Origin: Bacillota bacterium | GTDB lineage: Bacteria; Bacillota; Sulfobacillia; JAJYWN01 | DNA: 64,000 bases | Assembly (NCBI GenBank): GCA_021791495.1 | Contig: JAJYWN010000063.1 | Coordinates: forward strand, 1-64,000 | Reading direction: 5' to 3' | In this document: piece after piece, positions 8,083 to 16,996 of the stretch | Numbering within the stretch: position 1 is the stretch's first letter | Layout of the letters: every line of letters begins with the position of its first letter | Made by a program: the position numbers and the translations under genes | The notes under the pieces: model-generated | Told to the model about the DNA's origin: nothing | The model's input: only the letters and a program-made list of their open reading frames with translations | Databases searched by the model: none

Positions 8083-10275
8083 TTACTTCTCCTCGGCCTC
8101 TTTGCGGTGGTCCAAGGTGAACACCTGGGGGTCCGGATCGAAGTACTTCGTCCGGAAATGGAAGGTGAAGTGCCTCTGAGAATCGACGCTCCCGGCGTCC
8201 CAGGTGGTATCCTGGATCATCCACTTGCCGTTAATGAAGATCTCGTTCCAGGTGTGGGCGACCGAGGGCTTTCCGTCGAATCCAGGAAAGGCGACGCCCG
8301 ACACCAGCTTCGCCCGGATCCCGACCGCACGGTTGAGAGCCGCGGTCAGGGCGGCGTATCCGTGGCACACCGACTCTTTGGCATGGAGAGTCTCCAGGGC
8401 CGTGGACGGGCCCGGTGTCCCGTTAAAGAACTGGTCGACGTTATAGGCGGTGTTTTTGGCCACCCAATCGTGGATGGCCCGCGTCTTGTCGTAGTCACCG
8501 GCCAGTCCCTTGGTTATCGTCTGCGCCAAGGCCACGATCTCGGGGGCGTCGCTTTCGACCAGGGCGGTCGGGGGCAGTCCGGTGAGGTCGCGGGTGTCCG
8601 TATTGGCGACGTGGAAGTGAGCATCCGACGTCCACCGGCTTGATTTCATCAGAACCTCGACAAGGTAGTCACCCGGACCGAACTTCAGGTAGATCCGATC
8701 GGACACCTTACCATCGACCATATCAATGACATCGTCGGACAGGATCTGGCCGTCCTTCTTGATGACCAGCAGTGCCTGGTCGATCTCGGGCTCCGGGGGC
8801 CCGGTCACATCGAGGGTGCTATCGTCGACCGTGGTATCCATGAAGGGGCCCGGCGCCAGGTTGGCCACCTTCAGCGTCCCGGCAAGCTTCTGCTCTCCAG
8901 GGCGCCCCGTGTCCCGCCAGACCTCCACGCGATACTCGCCGGGTCCGGACAGAAGGTGAATCTTCTGCGCCACCGCGCCGTTCCTGGGCTGCAGGCCAAA
9001 CCTCTGGTAGCTCGGCGATGGGTCGTTCTCCTTCACAATCCTGAGGGAAAGGCCCAAAGTCGAACTCCCAACCGAGCTTCCATCCGGACCCCCAGCCGGA
9101 CTTCCAGCCGACCCCCCAGCCGAACTTCTAGCCGGACCTCCTGCCAAGAATCCTGTGAACGTCACCACACCATTTCTGGTGGTAGCGGGGGACACGGCGT
9201 ACCCTTCGGCCTGGACGATGAGGTGGGCGCCCGAATCGTCGGGGTAGACCACTGAGACCCGGTTCTGGCCGTCCAGGATGACGGACAGCGGGTCCTGCCC
9301 GAGGTCGGCCAGGGAACCGGGTGTGGTAGTGGCCCGGCCGATCAGGTAGTAGGCGCCGGTCAAGGGAAACGTCCTGGTTACGGTCTTGCCGCCTGTCCCC
9401 GCGGCACTGCCGGCCCCGGAGGGCAGGTGGAAGGTGACGGTGGCGGCGGCTGTGGAGGTGCCGGTGCTGCCGGTGGTGGCGGTGGCCGCGGTCGAGCCGG
9501 TAGCGGCGGTCGAGCCGGGGGCTGTCGCGGCGAGGGCACTCTCGACTACGGCGCCTTGTAACACCCGCCCTGCCAGCGCGGCGCTGCCGAGAATGGCCTT
9601 CCCGGTAGCGTCCAGGTGGTCGACCTTCATCTGGGCCAGGACCATTTGGGCGACATCACCCCGGGTGGCGGGCTTGTCCGGCGTCCCGCTGGTGTCGGAG
9701 GTCGGCTGGAGGACGAGCTGTGCCCCATAGTAAACGTAGTTCAAGGGCCAGGAAAGAGCGATCGCCCGCACCTGGGCATCGTGACCGGGGAGTCCCCGGA
9801 TGAGCATGGTGAGGGCCTGGGCCCAGGTCAGCGAATCGGTGGGCCGAAAGGTGCCGTCCTCAAACCCGTTGATGACCTGAAGCTGCCGGGCGGCGTTGAC
9901 CCAGCCCCAGGCCCAGGCCGGGATTTCGTCCTTGAAGGCGGGACGGGAGGCCGCCAGCGACGATGCTAAGGGGGGTTGGCCCATGGCGCCGACCAGGATT
10001 TTCGCGAACTCGGCGCGCCTGACGGTGGCGTCGGGGCGGACCGGGCCGCCGAGGCCCGAGTCTCCGGAGATGATGCCCAGCGCGCCCAAGGCGGTCAGGG
10101 CTGCCTGGGCCGGATGCCCCTGGATGTCAGAGAAGGCGGAACCGGCGGGCGCGGGGGCGGGAGCCGTGGCGGTGGCGGAGAGAGGGGCGGGGGCGGCAGA
10201 TGCCGGAGCGCGCGGTAAGGCGACGATGGCCATGGCGGTCAGAGCAATCAGGGCAGTCCATGGTCGGAACCGCAC
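8083..10275 (-). CDS. SLH-domain protein with transglutaminase-like domain
   Basis: A 730-residue exported protein. GTG 10275 follows GAGGTGG and opens directly into a signal peptide (ALIALTAMAIVALPRAPASA). Residues about 45-225 hold three SLH repeats for anchoring to secondary cell-wall polymer. The second is canonical (INGFEDGTFRPTDSLTWAQA); the third is degenerate. A Ser/Gly-rich linker and beta-rich segments follow. The C-terminal domain is transglutaminase/papain-like, with triad Cys637 (KESVCHGYAAL), His674 (AHTWNEIF) and Asp689 (QDTTWDAG). Such domains act as peptidases or cross-linkers. It lies upstream of, and on the same strand as, the SGNH/MBOAT pair. Confidence 0.85.
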   Translation of the reverse strand: MRFRPWTALIALTAMAIVALPRAPASAAPAPLSATATAPAPAPAGSAFSDIQGHPAQAALTALGALGIISGDSGLGGPVRPDATVRRAEFAKILVGAMGQPPLASSLAASRPAFKDEIPAWAWGWVNAARQLQVINGFEDGTFRPTDSLTWAQALTMLIRGLPGHDAQVRAIALSWPLNYVYYGAQLVLQPTSDTSGTPDKPATRGDVAQMVLAQMKVDHLDATGKAILGSAALAGRVLQGAVVESALAATAPGSTAATGSTAATATTGSTGTSTAAATVTFHLPSGAGSAAGTGGKTVTRTFPLTGAYYLIGRATTTPGSLADLGQDPLSVILDGQNRVSVVYPDDSGAHLIVQAEGYAVSPATTRNGVVTFTGFLAGGPARSSAGGSAGSPAGGPDGSSVGSSTLGLSLRIVKENDPSPSYQRFGLQPRNGAVAQKIHLLSGPGEYRVEVWRDTGRPGEQKLAGTLKVANLAPGPFMDTTVDDSTLDVTGPPEPEIDQALLVIKKDGQILSDDVIDMVDGKVSDRIYLKFGPGDYLVEVLMKSSRWTSDAHFHVANTDTRDLTGLPPTALVESDAPEIVALAQTITKGLAGDYDKTRAIHDWVAKNTAYNVDQFFNGTPGPSTALETLHAKESVCHGYAALTAALNRAVGIRAKLVSGVAFPGFDGKPSVAHTWNEIFINGKWMIQDTTWDAGSVDSQRHFTFHFRTKYFDPDPQVFTLDHRKEAEEK

Positions 10276-10505
10276 TTGAGCCACCTCTTGGAGGGTCCGG
10301 GTTGGTCTTGTGGTCGAGGTCTCCTCGTCTGCAATTCGCCGCGGCAGGCACGGAAACCCTACCAATGCTCGTTACGTCCGACACTTGCGGGAACTTGCGG
10401 CCGGCCGCCGTCGTCTGAAGATTATCCCTGCTAAAACCAGTAGAGAACATAGGCACCTGGCACCTGACATCCTGCGCTCGGAAACCTGGTACAGGGCCCT
10501 CAACA

Positions 10506-10554
10506 TTTTTCTCTGGAAGGCGAAGGATTTGGTGCAGGGGATGCCAAGGGTTCA
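10506..10554 (+). repeat. Dispersed leader repeat, copy 3
   Basis: T-run, CTGGAAGGCGAAGGATTTGG, then GATGCCAAGGGTTCA, immediately before the AGGAGG of the SLH gene at 10575. This is the best-preserved copy and lies in the 5' leader. The divergent gap 10276-10574 shows no other clear feature. Confidence 0.65.
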
Positions 10555-10574
10555 GTTAGGAGGTATCTGTAAAC

Positions 10575-12662
10575 GTGAACGTGAGGACCGTGACGATCAA
10601 GAGACTCTTCGCCACGCTTGCGGTGGTAGCGCTGTTGATCGGCGCCGTCGCCGGGCCGGCCGCGGCCGCGCCCGCCGCGCCGGGGAACGCTGTCACGCCC
10701 CCGAGCTCTGGTTCGACGGGCGGCGCCATCACCGCGGCCGCCATCACCGCGTCGACCGCCGCCATCGGTCGCTTCAGCGACCTTGCGGCGCAGCCCTGGG
10801 CCGAGTCGGCCATCATGAAGATGAACGCCCGCGGCGTCGTGAAGGGCTACGGCGATGGCACCTTCGGTTCGAACAAGCCCGTTACGCGGGCCGAGGCCGC
10901 CGCGCTGGTCATCCGGCTGCTCGGGAAGGACACCGAGGCGCAGGCTTTGGTGATGTCCATGGGCGCGGCTGCCGCCGGCGCTGGCGCTAGCTCCGGCTCA
11001 GCGTCCGGGACGACCAGCGCCACCGGCGCCACCGCCGGCCCCGTGAATTTCCTGCCCTTCAATGACGTCAAGACTATGGCCGAATGGGAGCGCCCCTATA
11101 TCGCCATGGCGGTGAAGGATGGGCTCATGGGCGGCGTGATGGAGAACGGCGCGCGCGTCTTCCAAGGGCAAAAGCCTGCTACCCGCCTAGAAGTCGCCGT
11201 AATCCTCGTGCGGGCCCTGGGCCTTGAGGCTCTGGCGAAGGTCGATCAGACCAAGCTTGAGTTCGCCGATAAGGCCGACGTCCCCGTGTGGGCGGCGGGC
11301 TACGTCGCCGTCGCCTTGGAGAAAGGCCTGGTAACTGGCTATCCCGACAAGACCTTCCAGCCGAACAAGCCGGTGACCCGCGCCGAAATGGCCGTGTTGC
11401 TGGACCGTTGCGACGACAAGCTGGCGACCGATACCAAGCTTGCCCCGGTAAGCGGGCCGCTGCCTCCCGTCTATGCTAATGAAGTGCGGGGCACTATCGT
11501 AACCGTCTCGGTCGGCGAAGTCGGCGGCATCACCGGCAAGGCCGGCGACGAGATCACCGCCGAAATCACCGTCGACCTTGGCACCTCGAAGGTCACGGTC
11601 GGCATCCCGAGCAACGCCGCGGTCTACCTGAACGGCAAACCGACCCCCATCGCCGATCTGGCCGCCGGTGACAAGGTGGTCATCGTGAAGAACCAGGCCG
11701 GAGTGGGCGTCTACGTGGGCGCTACGCGGGACGGCGGCCGGGCGGCCCAAACCATTCCCGGCTTGAGCGTGACGTTCACCCGCGACAAGAAGGTGTACAC
11801 CGTCGGCGACACCGTCAAGTTCACCCTGACCATGACTAACAAGAGCGCTGCGCCTATCACCCTTGAGTTCAATAGCGGCAACATCTTCGATTTCTCCGTG
11901 GTCCAGGACGGAAAGACGGTGTGGCAGTGGTCGCACGACAAGATGTTCATCATGGTCCAAGTCCCCATGACCCTTGCGCCTGGGGAAACGAAGAGCTACG
12001 ACGGCGAGTGGGATCTGAAGGGTAACGACGGCAAGGCCGTGGATCCAGGCACCTATGGCGCCAAGGGCTGGATCACGGGCCACCTCCAGGGTGGAACCGC
12101 GATTCCGGAGGCGCCGCAGGGCGCGGACCTGCAGATCCTGCCCGCGGGTAGCGGGACGGCTGCAGGCGGTAGCGGCAGCGGCAGCACCGCCGGCGGCAGC
12201 ACTGGCAGCACCGGCGACGGCAGCACCGGCAGTGGCGGCGTGGTCCAGCCGTCGGTCATTCAGGGGCTCACGGTCTCTCTGGCCACTGATAAGGCCAGCT
12301 ACGCGCTGGGCGAGAACATCACCATGACCATGACCGTCACCAACACCACCGACGCCGACATCGCCATCTGGCAGGGCGCTCAGGCCTACGACTTCACGGT
12401 CAAGAACGGCGATAAGGATGTCTGGAACTGGTCGGCCGGCCGGATGTTCCCAATGTACATCGCGAGGAAGACTATCGCCGCCCACCAGACCCTGACCTAC
12501 ACCGAGGTGTGGGACCAGAAAGACCTCTCCGGCCAGGCCGTGGGTGCCTGGACTTACACCCTAGAGGGGCGGTTCACCGGCAACCTGGCCGTCGGAAACC
12601 AGACCGCTAACTCCGTCGCTGCGACGCCGGCGGCGGTGACGTTCACGATCGCGCAACCGTAG
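10575..12662 (+). CDS. SLH protein with two BsuPI-like domains
   Basis: A 695-residue exported protein with a signal peptide ending near PAAAAPAAPG. Three SLH repeats follow (residues about 65-290), each with the GxxxGYxDGTFxPxxPVTRAE pattern, for example VVKGYGDGTFGSNKPVTRAE. Residues about 300-390 form a small beta domain (YANEVRGTIVTV, AAVYLNGKPTPIADLAAGDK) that recurs after the SLH repeats of other proteins here. Two copies of a BsuPI-like intracellular-proteinase-inhibitor fold follow (VYTVGDTVKFTLTMTN and ASYALGENITMTMTVTN), joined by a Gly/Ser linker. GTG 10575 follows AGGAGG. Role: a cell-surface protein, perhaps protecting against proteases (inference). Confidence 0.85.
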   Translation: MNVRTVTIKRLFATLAVVALLIGAVAGPAAAAPAAPGNAVTPPSSGSTGGAITAAAITASTAAIGRFSDLAAQPWAESAIMKMNARGVVKGYGDGTFGSNKPVTRAEAAALVIRLLGKDTEAQALVMSMGAAAAGAGASSGSASGTTSATGATAGPVNFLPFNDVKTMAEWERPYIAMAVKDGLMGGVMENGARVFQGQKPATRLEVAVILVRALGLEALAKVDQTKLEFADKADVPVWAAGYVAVALEKGLVTGYPDKTFQPNKPVTRAEMAVLLDRCDDKLATDTKLAPVSGPLPPVYANEVRGTIVTVSVGEVGGITGKAGDEITAEITVDLGTSKVTVGIPSNAAVYLNGKPTPIADLAAGDKVVIVKNQAGVGVYVGATRDGGRAAQTIPGLSVTFTRDKKVYTVGDTVKFTLTMTNKSAAPITLEFNSGNIFDFSVVQDGKTVWQWSHDKMFIMVQVPMTLAPGETKSYDGEWDLKGNDGKAVDPGTYGAKGWITGHLQGGTAIPEAPQGADLQILPAGSGTAAGGSGSGSTAGGSTGSTGDGSTGSGGVVQPSVIQGLTVSLATDKASYALGENITMTMTVTNTTDADIAIWQGAQAYDFTVKNGDKDVWNWSAGRMFPMYIARKTIAAHQTLTYTEVWDQKDLSGQAVGAWTYTLEGRFTGNLAVGNQTANSVAATPAAVTFTIAQP

Positions 12663-12726
12663 ACGTCCTTGCTGGCTGTGACTGGACTCTTGCCGGCGCG
12701 AAGGTTTGATTAGAGAGATCGCTGGG

Positions 12727-12773
12727 AGGAGGGGTCATCGGACCCCTCCTGGCCGGCCCCGCCTGCGGGGGCC
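12727..12773 (+). terminator. Hairpin terminator after the SLH-BsuPI gene
   Basis: A perfect 10-bp stem, AGGAGGGGTC (12727-12736) / GACCCCTCCT (12741-12750), with loop ATCG. A second GC-rich hairpin follows, GGCCCC / GGGGCC (12755-12773). There is no strong T-run, so termination may be weak or factor-assisted. Confidence 0.55.
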
Positions 12774-13052
12774 GACAACTTGATTGGCGCTTGACAAAGC
12801 CCCTCGCCTGGTTTCAATCCGAAGACGGGCCTTGTTCTCTTTATGCTCGGGAGCAAGACCAGAGTAAGGCGAGATCAGCGTCGCCCCGCTGTGAAAAAGT
12901 GGCAGGGAAATATGCCCACGCCGAGAAACTCCTTACTGCTGGGCGGGGGCCTCTCTCCGTGACCAATGAACAGGGTTCGATCGGGCGGGATAGGCCGCCG
13001 ACGTCCCCACCTCGCATTCTCCCTTTCCCTTCTTTCACAAGGGTGGATGAGA
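12774..13052 (+). other. Leader region before the HEXXH-SLH gene
   Basis: Holds TTGACA at about 12791 as a possible -35 box, with no clear -10 box at the right spacing. The roughly 250 nt before the start are long for a leader and contain several short complementary segments. I compared them by eye with common riboswitch cores and found no match. No gene is seen. Confidence 0.3.
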
Positions 13053-16000
13053 ATGAAGTCAGGCCTTCTAGACTGCGTCCCAGGACCTGCGCGTGCCCTA
13101 AGGTTCCTCGTCGTCTCTGTCCTTCTCATTGAGCTTCTGGCGGGGCCCTCAAGGGGAGCCCTAGCGGCGGCATCTGTTGCTGCCGCTGCAGAGGGCTCCC
13201 TTGCCATCGCCGAAACCAGCGCTGCTGAGCCGCCTGACCTCGGCCCCACTCCCTCAGAGATCGTCACCGTCTCCTACCTGGAGGCGGCGCCGTACTACGA
13301 ATGGAGCTTGGCGGACCGCGCCTATCTGTCGGCCCTTTGGAAAGCCTCGCCCGCCGTGACCGCTTTGCCGGCTGATTCAGCGGAGGTGGTCGACCTGGCG
13401 GCCACCCTCTACACAGAGCTGTCGCAGTTGCAGACCGCCCTGGACCGCATCCGGTCCGCCGAAGGATACTTTGCCCCGCGCGGGTACGAGCTCTACCGCC
13501 CGCAGACCACCGGCAAGCTTCTCAGTCTCGACTGGGCTCTCCAGGCCCGCCTTCGCCTCCTCCGCTATGTGACCCGCGAGTGGAAGGACCCGCTGGAAGC
13601 CCAGTGGTACCCGCCCATCGACGAACTGGGCGGCAATGCCTTTGACCCAGCCTCTCGCAAGACCGCCCGCTATGCCGACCCGCTCCGGGTCATTGCTGCC
13701 CTCGATGCCATCCCGGTGTCGGACGCTGCCTTCGAGGGGTACCAGGTCTTCCTGCTCCCCTACGGTCTCGCCCCGGCTACCGGATACAGCACCGGGCGGG
13801 CGGGATACGTGGGGGCGCACGGGGCAGGACCGTCCTTCAAAGACGAGGCGGTCGCCACGCACGAGTTTGCGCACTACTTCGCCTGCACCCACCTCCAGCC
13901 GTTCCGAAACGATGCCTCCACCTGGAGCGGCTACGTTTCGGCGCGCGGGCTGCCAGGCTTTGAACGCGAGGCGGCCAGTCGGGCGTCCGACGCTTGGCGG
14001 CGCTCCACTTCCGAGGCTTTCGCCGAGGACTTCCGGGTGCTGATGGGCTCTCCAGCAGCGGCGGCGGATCCGCCAGAGACGGCCTTCGGTGACCCCCGAG
14101 AGATGGCGGATTTGGCACAAACCCTCCGGGCCTACTATCAGCAGTTACAGGGCGCGTACCAGCCTCAGCCGTTGGCTTCCGAAGGCGTTGGTGTCCTGGG
14201 TGCCAGGACTGTGCTGCCGCGCGGGTTGGGCGACTACGCACCGATGACGACCTACGCCCTTGCCGACGAAGAGGCGACCGCCCTGCCCTTCCTCATTGCG
14301 GCCCCGAACGGCGGTGTCCAGTACTGCCTATTCACCAAGGATGAGACAAAGCTGCAGGACTGGTACTACATGCCGCTTACCGACGGTCTCTTCACAGATG
14401 AGCTGCGCTTGACCGAGGGACCGGGAGTCTACCGACTATCAGTCACCATGGGCAAGGGCGGGAGACTGTACGGATACAACTTGTACGTCATCGTTGCCGC
14501 TTCTGGTTCGGCTAAAAGCTCGATGAGCATGGACACCGCCGACACCGCTGTTAGCGTTGGCCGACCTGTAGTCTGGACGAGCGACCCGCGGCTCGTCCTG
14601 GACCATTCCGTAGCCGGGCTGGAGCTGGGGGTTCACCGTGAGGGGGCGCCGGTGAACGACCATGACTTCTTGAGTTACGCAGCACCCGGGTGTGCGGCTG
14701 CCGCCACAAACCGGTTGACCCTGAACCGTGGTGATGGGGTTTACGTTCTGGACTTCCAGCAAGCCAACATGATACCAGGGGTCCATTACCGTGGATTTCT
14801 ACCCACGCGGGTGGTCTTGGATCAGGCTGCCGACGCCTGGTCTCCGCCGGTGGTGCGGGCCGGCGATTCGTTGCCGGTGACCACCGCAGTAGCAGTATCG
14901 CTGTCGGATAAGCTGTGCCTCACTGGATCATCAGAGAAGCCAGCGGTCTCGATCGTGGCGTCCGACGCATCTAGTGGTGCCTTCATATCGGGTGCCGATG
15001 CCAAGACCCGCCCGGATGGCACTTTTTCCGCTACGATTGATCTCGCGGGTGCCACCGAGGGGACGTACCTCGTCTGGGTCGCAACGGGCCCGGAGGCGGG
15101 CGGAGAAATGATATTCCGTTGGTGGATCGTGGTGCGGGTCGATCCTGCGGCGAACGCGACGGGCAGCGGAAGTTCGGCAGCCTCCGGCGAACCCGGCGAT
15201 GCCTTTCTTGAAGCGGGCGGGCAGGCTCTCGCATCCGGGGACGTGGGCTGGGCCGCGTTCAACTACGTGGCCGCCATGAGGGAGGCAGCCGAGGCGGGCG
15301 GGAGCCAGGTGAATGCGGCGGCCTTCAAGCTGCTGGACTTGCTCACTGCTTCCGCCGGTTCTAACTATGGCTTGATCGACGCGGTCGTGCGCGCCCTGCA
15401 GCCCCCTGGCGGCTGGCAAGGAAGGGACCAGATCGCCCTGGGGAAGGCCTACGCCCAGGCTTACCGGCGCCGGGAGGCGCTAAAGGCGTTCCAAGCGGCA
15501 GGGGCGGCCGCGAAGGACGCGCCTGCGACGCAGGACGTCACGGCGCGGGCAGGACCTGTCGGCGCAGCCGCAGCCAAAGGGCTCTATCTCGTGTCCGACC
15601 CCGACTACACCTGGGTCCCCATCAACGACGATCCCGGAGTCATACTGCCCCGCCTGAGTGACATCGGTATGTGGGCCCAGGCGGCCATCGAGCGCATGAA
15701 CCTCAAGGGCGTGGTCAAGGGGCTGGGTGACGGCACCTTCGGCCCAGACCGCCAGGTGACGCGCGACCAAGCGGTGACGATGGTGGTGCGAGTGCTGGGT
15801 CTGGAGGCGGAGGCCTTGACCGGCGCCTCTGGGGCATTGCCCTACGCCGATTCCGCCTCCATCGCCCCGTGGGCACGCGGCTATGTCGCCACCGCCTACG
15901 CCCACGGACTCATCGATCTGCGCGAGCCCAGCTTCCGGGCGACCGACGCGGCGACACGGGCGGAGGTGGCGGTGATGCTGGTGCGTGGGCTGGGTACGGA

Positions 16001-16463
16001 GGCTGCGGCCGCAGCAGAGGCGAGCGCCATGCCGGGGCGGCACACGTCCCTTGTTGACGACGCCGAAATTCCCGAGTGGGCGCGCGGATACCTGGCCTAC
16101 GCCGTGCAGAACGGGATCGTGGGCGGTTATGAAGACAATACCATCCGCCCCAACAACCCAGTCAAGCGTGGTGAGATGGCGGCACTCACGGCACGCATCG
16201 ATGACCGGACGCAGACGGCCATCGATGCCTGCGAGATCAAGGGCGTGGTGGAGCGGGTTGAGGCGGGGCTCCCGGCACACCTGTACCTTCAGGGCGAGGC
16301 GGCTGATCATGGGCGCGCCCTGGCCCTTAACTGCCCCATCTATCAGGCATCGCGGGCCATCAGCCTGAGCGAGGTGCAGCCCGGCGCGCGGGTGAGACTG
16401 ATCGGGACCGGTGATGGAGTGGTGGGGTACGTGGAGGTCTTGGATCCATCGCCGGCAAGATAG
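13053..16463 (+). CDS. SLH-anchored protein with HEXXH metallopeptidase-like domain
   Basis: About 1136 residues. ATG 13053 (after GGGTGG) leads into a signal peptide (RFLVVSVLLIELLAGPSRGALA); starts further upstream are possible. The N-terminal domain has a zinc-protease motif, His270-Glu271...His274 (ATHEFAHYFACTHL), and a downstream glutamate pair in SEAFAEDF (about 321-325) as candidate third ligand, as in gluzincins. Several beta-sandwich-like segments follow. The C-terminus has three SLH repeats (about 865-1055, for example GGYEDNTIRPNNPVKRGEMA), then the small post-SLH domain (CEIKGVVERVEAG). Probably a surface peptidase bound to the cell wall. The substrate is unknown. Confidence 0.8.
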   Translation: MKSGLLDCVPGPARALRFLVVSVLLIELLAGPSRGALAAASVAAAAEGSLAIAETSAAEPPDLGPTPSEIVTVSYLEAAPYYEWSLADRAYLSALWKASPAVTALPADSAEVVDLAATLYTELSQLQTALDRIRSAEGYFAPRGYELYRPQTTGKLLSLDWALQARLRLLRYVTREWKDPLEAQWYPPIDELGGNAFDPASRKTARYADPLRVIAALDAIPVSDAAFEGYQVFLLPYGLAPATGYSTGRAGYVGAHGAGPSFKDEAVATHEFAHYFACTHLQPFRNDASTWSGYVSARGLPGFEREAASRASDAWRRSTSEAFAEDFRVLMGSPAAAADPPETAFGDPREMADLAQTLRAYYQQLQGAYQPQPLASEGVGVLGARTVLPRGLGDYAPMTTYALADEEATALPFLIAAPNGGVQYCLFTKDETKLQDWYYMPLTDGLFTDELRLTEGPGVYRLSVTMGKGGRLYGYNLYVIVAASGSAKSSMSMDTADTAVSVGRPVVWTSDPRLVLDHSVAGLELGVHREGAPVNDHDFLSYAAPGCAAAATNRLTLNRGDGVYVLDFQQANMIPGVHYRGFLPTRVVLDQAADAWSPPVVRAGDSLPVTTAVAVSLSDKLCLTGSSEKPAVSIVASDASSGAFISGADAKTRPDGTFSATIDLAGATEGTYLVWVATGPEAGGEMIFRWWIVVRVDPAANATGSGSSAASGEPGDAFLEAGGQALASGDVGWAAFNYVAAMREAAEAGGSQVNAAAFKLLDLLTASAGSNYGLIDAVVRALQPPGGWQGRDQIALGKAYAQAYRRREALKAFQAAGAAAKDAPATQDVTARAGPVGAAAAKGLYLVSDPDYTWVPINDDPGVILPRLSDIGMWAQAAIERMNLKGVVKGLGDGTFGPDRQVTRDQAVTMVVRVLGLEAEALTGASGALPYADSASIAPWARGYVATAYAHGLIDLREPSFRATDAATRAEVAVMLVRGLGTEAAAAAEASAMPGRHTSLVDDAEIPEWARGYLAYAVQNGIVGGYEDNTIRPNNPVKRGEMAALTARIDDRTQTAIDACEIKGVVERVEAGLPAHLYLQGEAADHGRALALNCPIYQASRAISLSEVQPGARVRLIGTGDGVVGYVEVLDPSPAR

Positions 16464-16541
16464 GGCGTAGGTCTGTTATCCCCGGGTTGCCTTTTCCGGT
16501 GCGGTAACCGGGGCACGCGTCCCCCAGCGATTTGCGGGTCC

Positions 16542-16588
16542 TTGACATCTTGCGGATGGCAGGAATAACCTGCCGGCCGTGGAATAAC
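16542..16588 (+). promoter_or_regulatory. TTGACA plus GGCAGG/CCTGCC hairpin motif
   Basis: TTGACA (16542-16547) is followed by the hairpin GGCAGG (16558-16563), AATAA, CCTGCC (16569-16574) and then GTGGAATAAC. A similar GCAGGA...GAAT arrangement is familiar upstream of genes in high-GC clostridia, but I cannot verify that here. The remaining gap to 16843 is a pyrimidine-rich low-complexity stretch without a gene. Confidence 0.35.
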
Positions 16589-16843
16589 GGAACGGCACAA
16601 ACCGGACCCTTCCCCGCGACGACGGCGCCTACTTGCCTATCCGTCCTCACGGCGCCACCCGGTCATCTCTCCGGTTCGGTCCCAGACCCTGTTTCTGCTA
16701 CCGTTCTCGTTTCCGTTTCCGTTCCAGATCCGGTCCCTGTCCCGTACGCTTCGCAACCCTCGACCGCCCTGGTCTTGAGACCGACACGGTCCGGTGGGTA
16801 TTAATTGGGATCCCGTGTCATTGGAACCAGGAGGTACAGAGCG

Positions 16844-16996
16844 GTGCGGAAGCTTGCTGTTGTCTTTGCTATTGCCGCCATCATCCTTTCTTCCTTTCCC
16901 CGTGGTCCGGTCCCCGTCCAGGCTGCCGGGGCCGGCTGGACACACACCTGGACAAAGACCGATCTTGAGGGGTGTTTTGCTTGCGGCGTAAGGTAG
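16844..16996 (+). CDS. Small secreted peptide or truncated exoprotein
   Basis: A 50-residue product starting at GTG 16844, with AGGAGG nine nucleotides upstream. Residues 1-28 are a plausible signal peptide (KLAVVFAIAAIILSSF, then PVQAAGA). The mature part is only about 20 residues, with Trp and two Cys (DLEGCFACGVR). Its end overlaps the start of the stalk-domain gene by 16 nt. It could be a genuine small exported peptide. It could also be the 5' stump of a gene replaced by the tandem stalk-domain cluster. Confidence 0.45.
   Translation: MRKLAVVFAIAAIILSSFPRGPVPVQAAGAGWTHTWTKTDLEGCFACGVR

Noticed and set aside
11187-12485. 432-codon minus-strand frame opposite the SLH-BsuPI gene
   Set aside because: Mirror frame of a clear coding gene, with typical antisense composition.
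12774-13052. Riboswitch in the long leader of the HEXXH-SLH gene
   Set aside because: By-eye comparison with cobalamin, cyclic-di-GMP, cyclic-di-AMP and molybdenum cofactor cores gave no convincing match. An Infernal search would decide.
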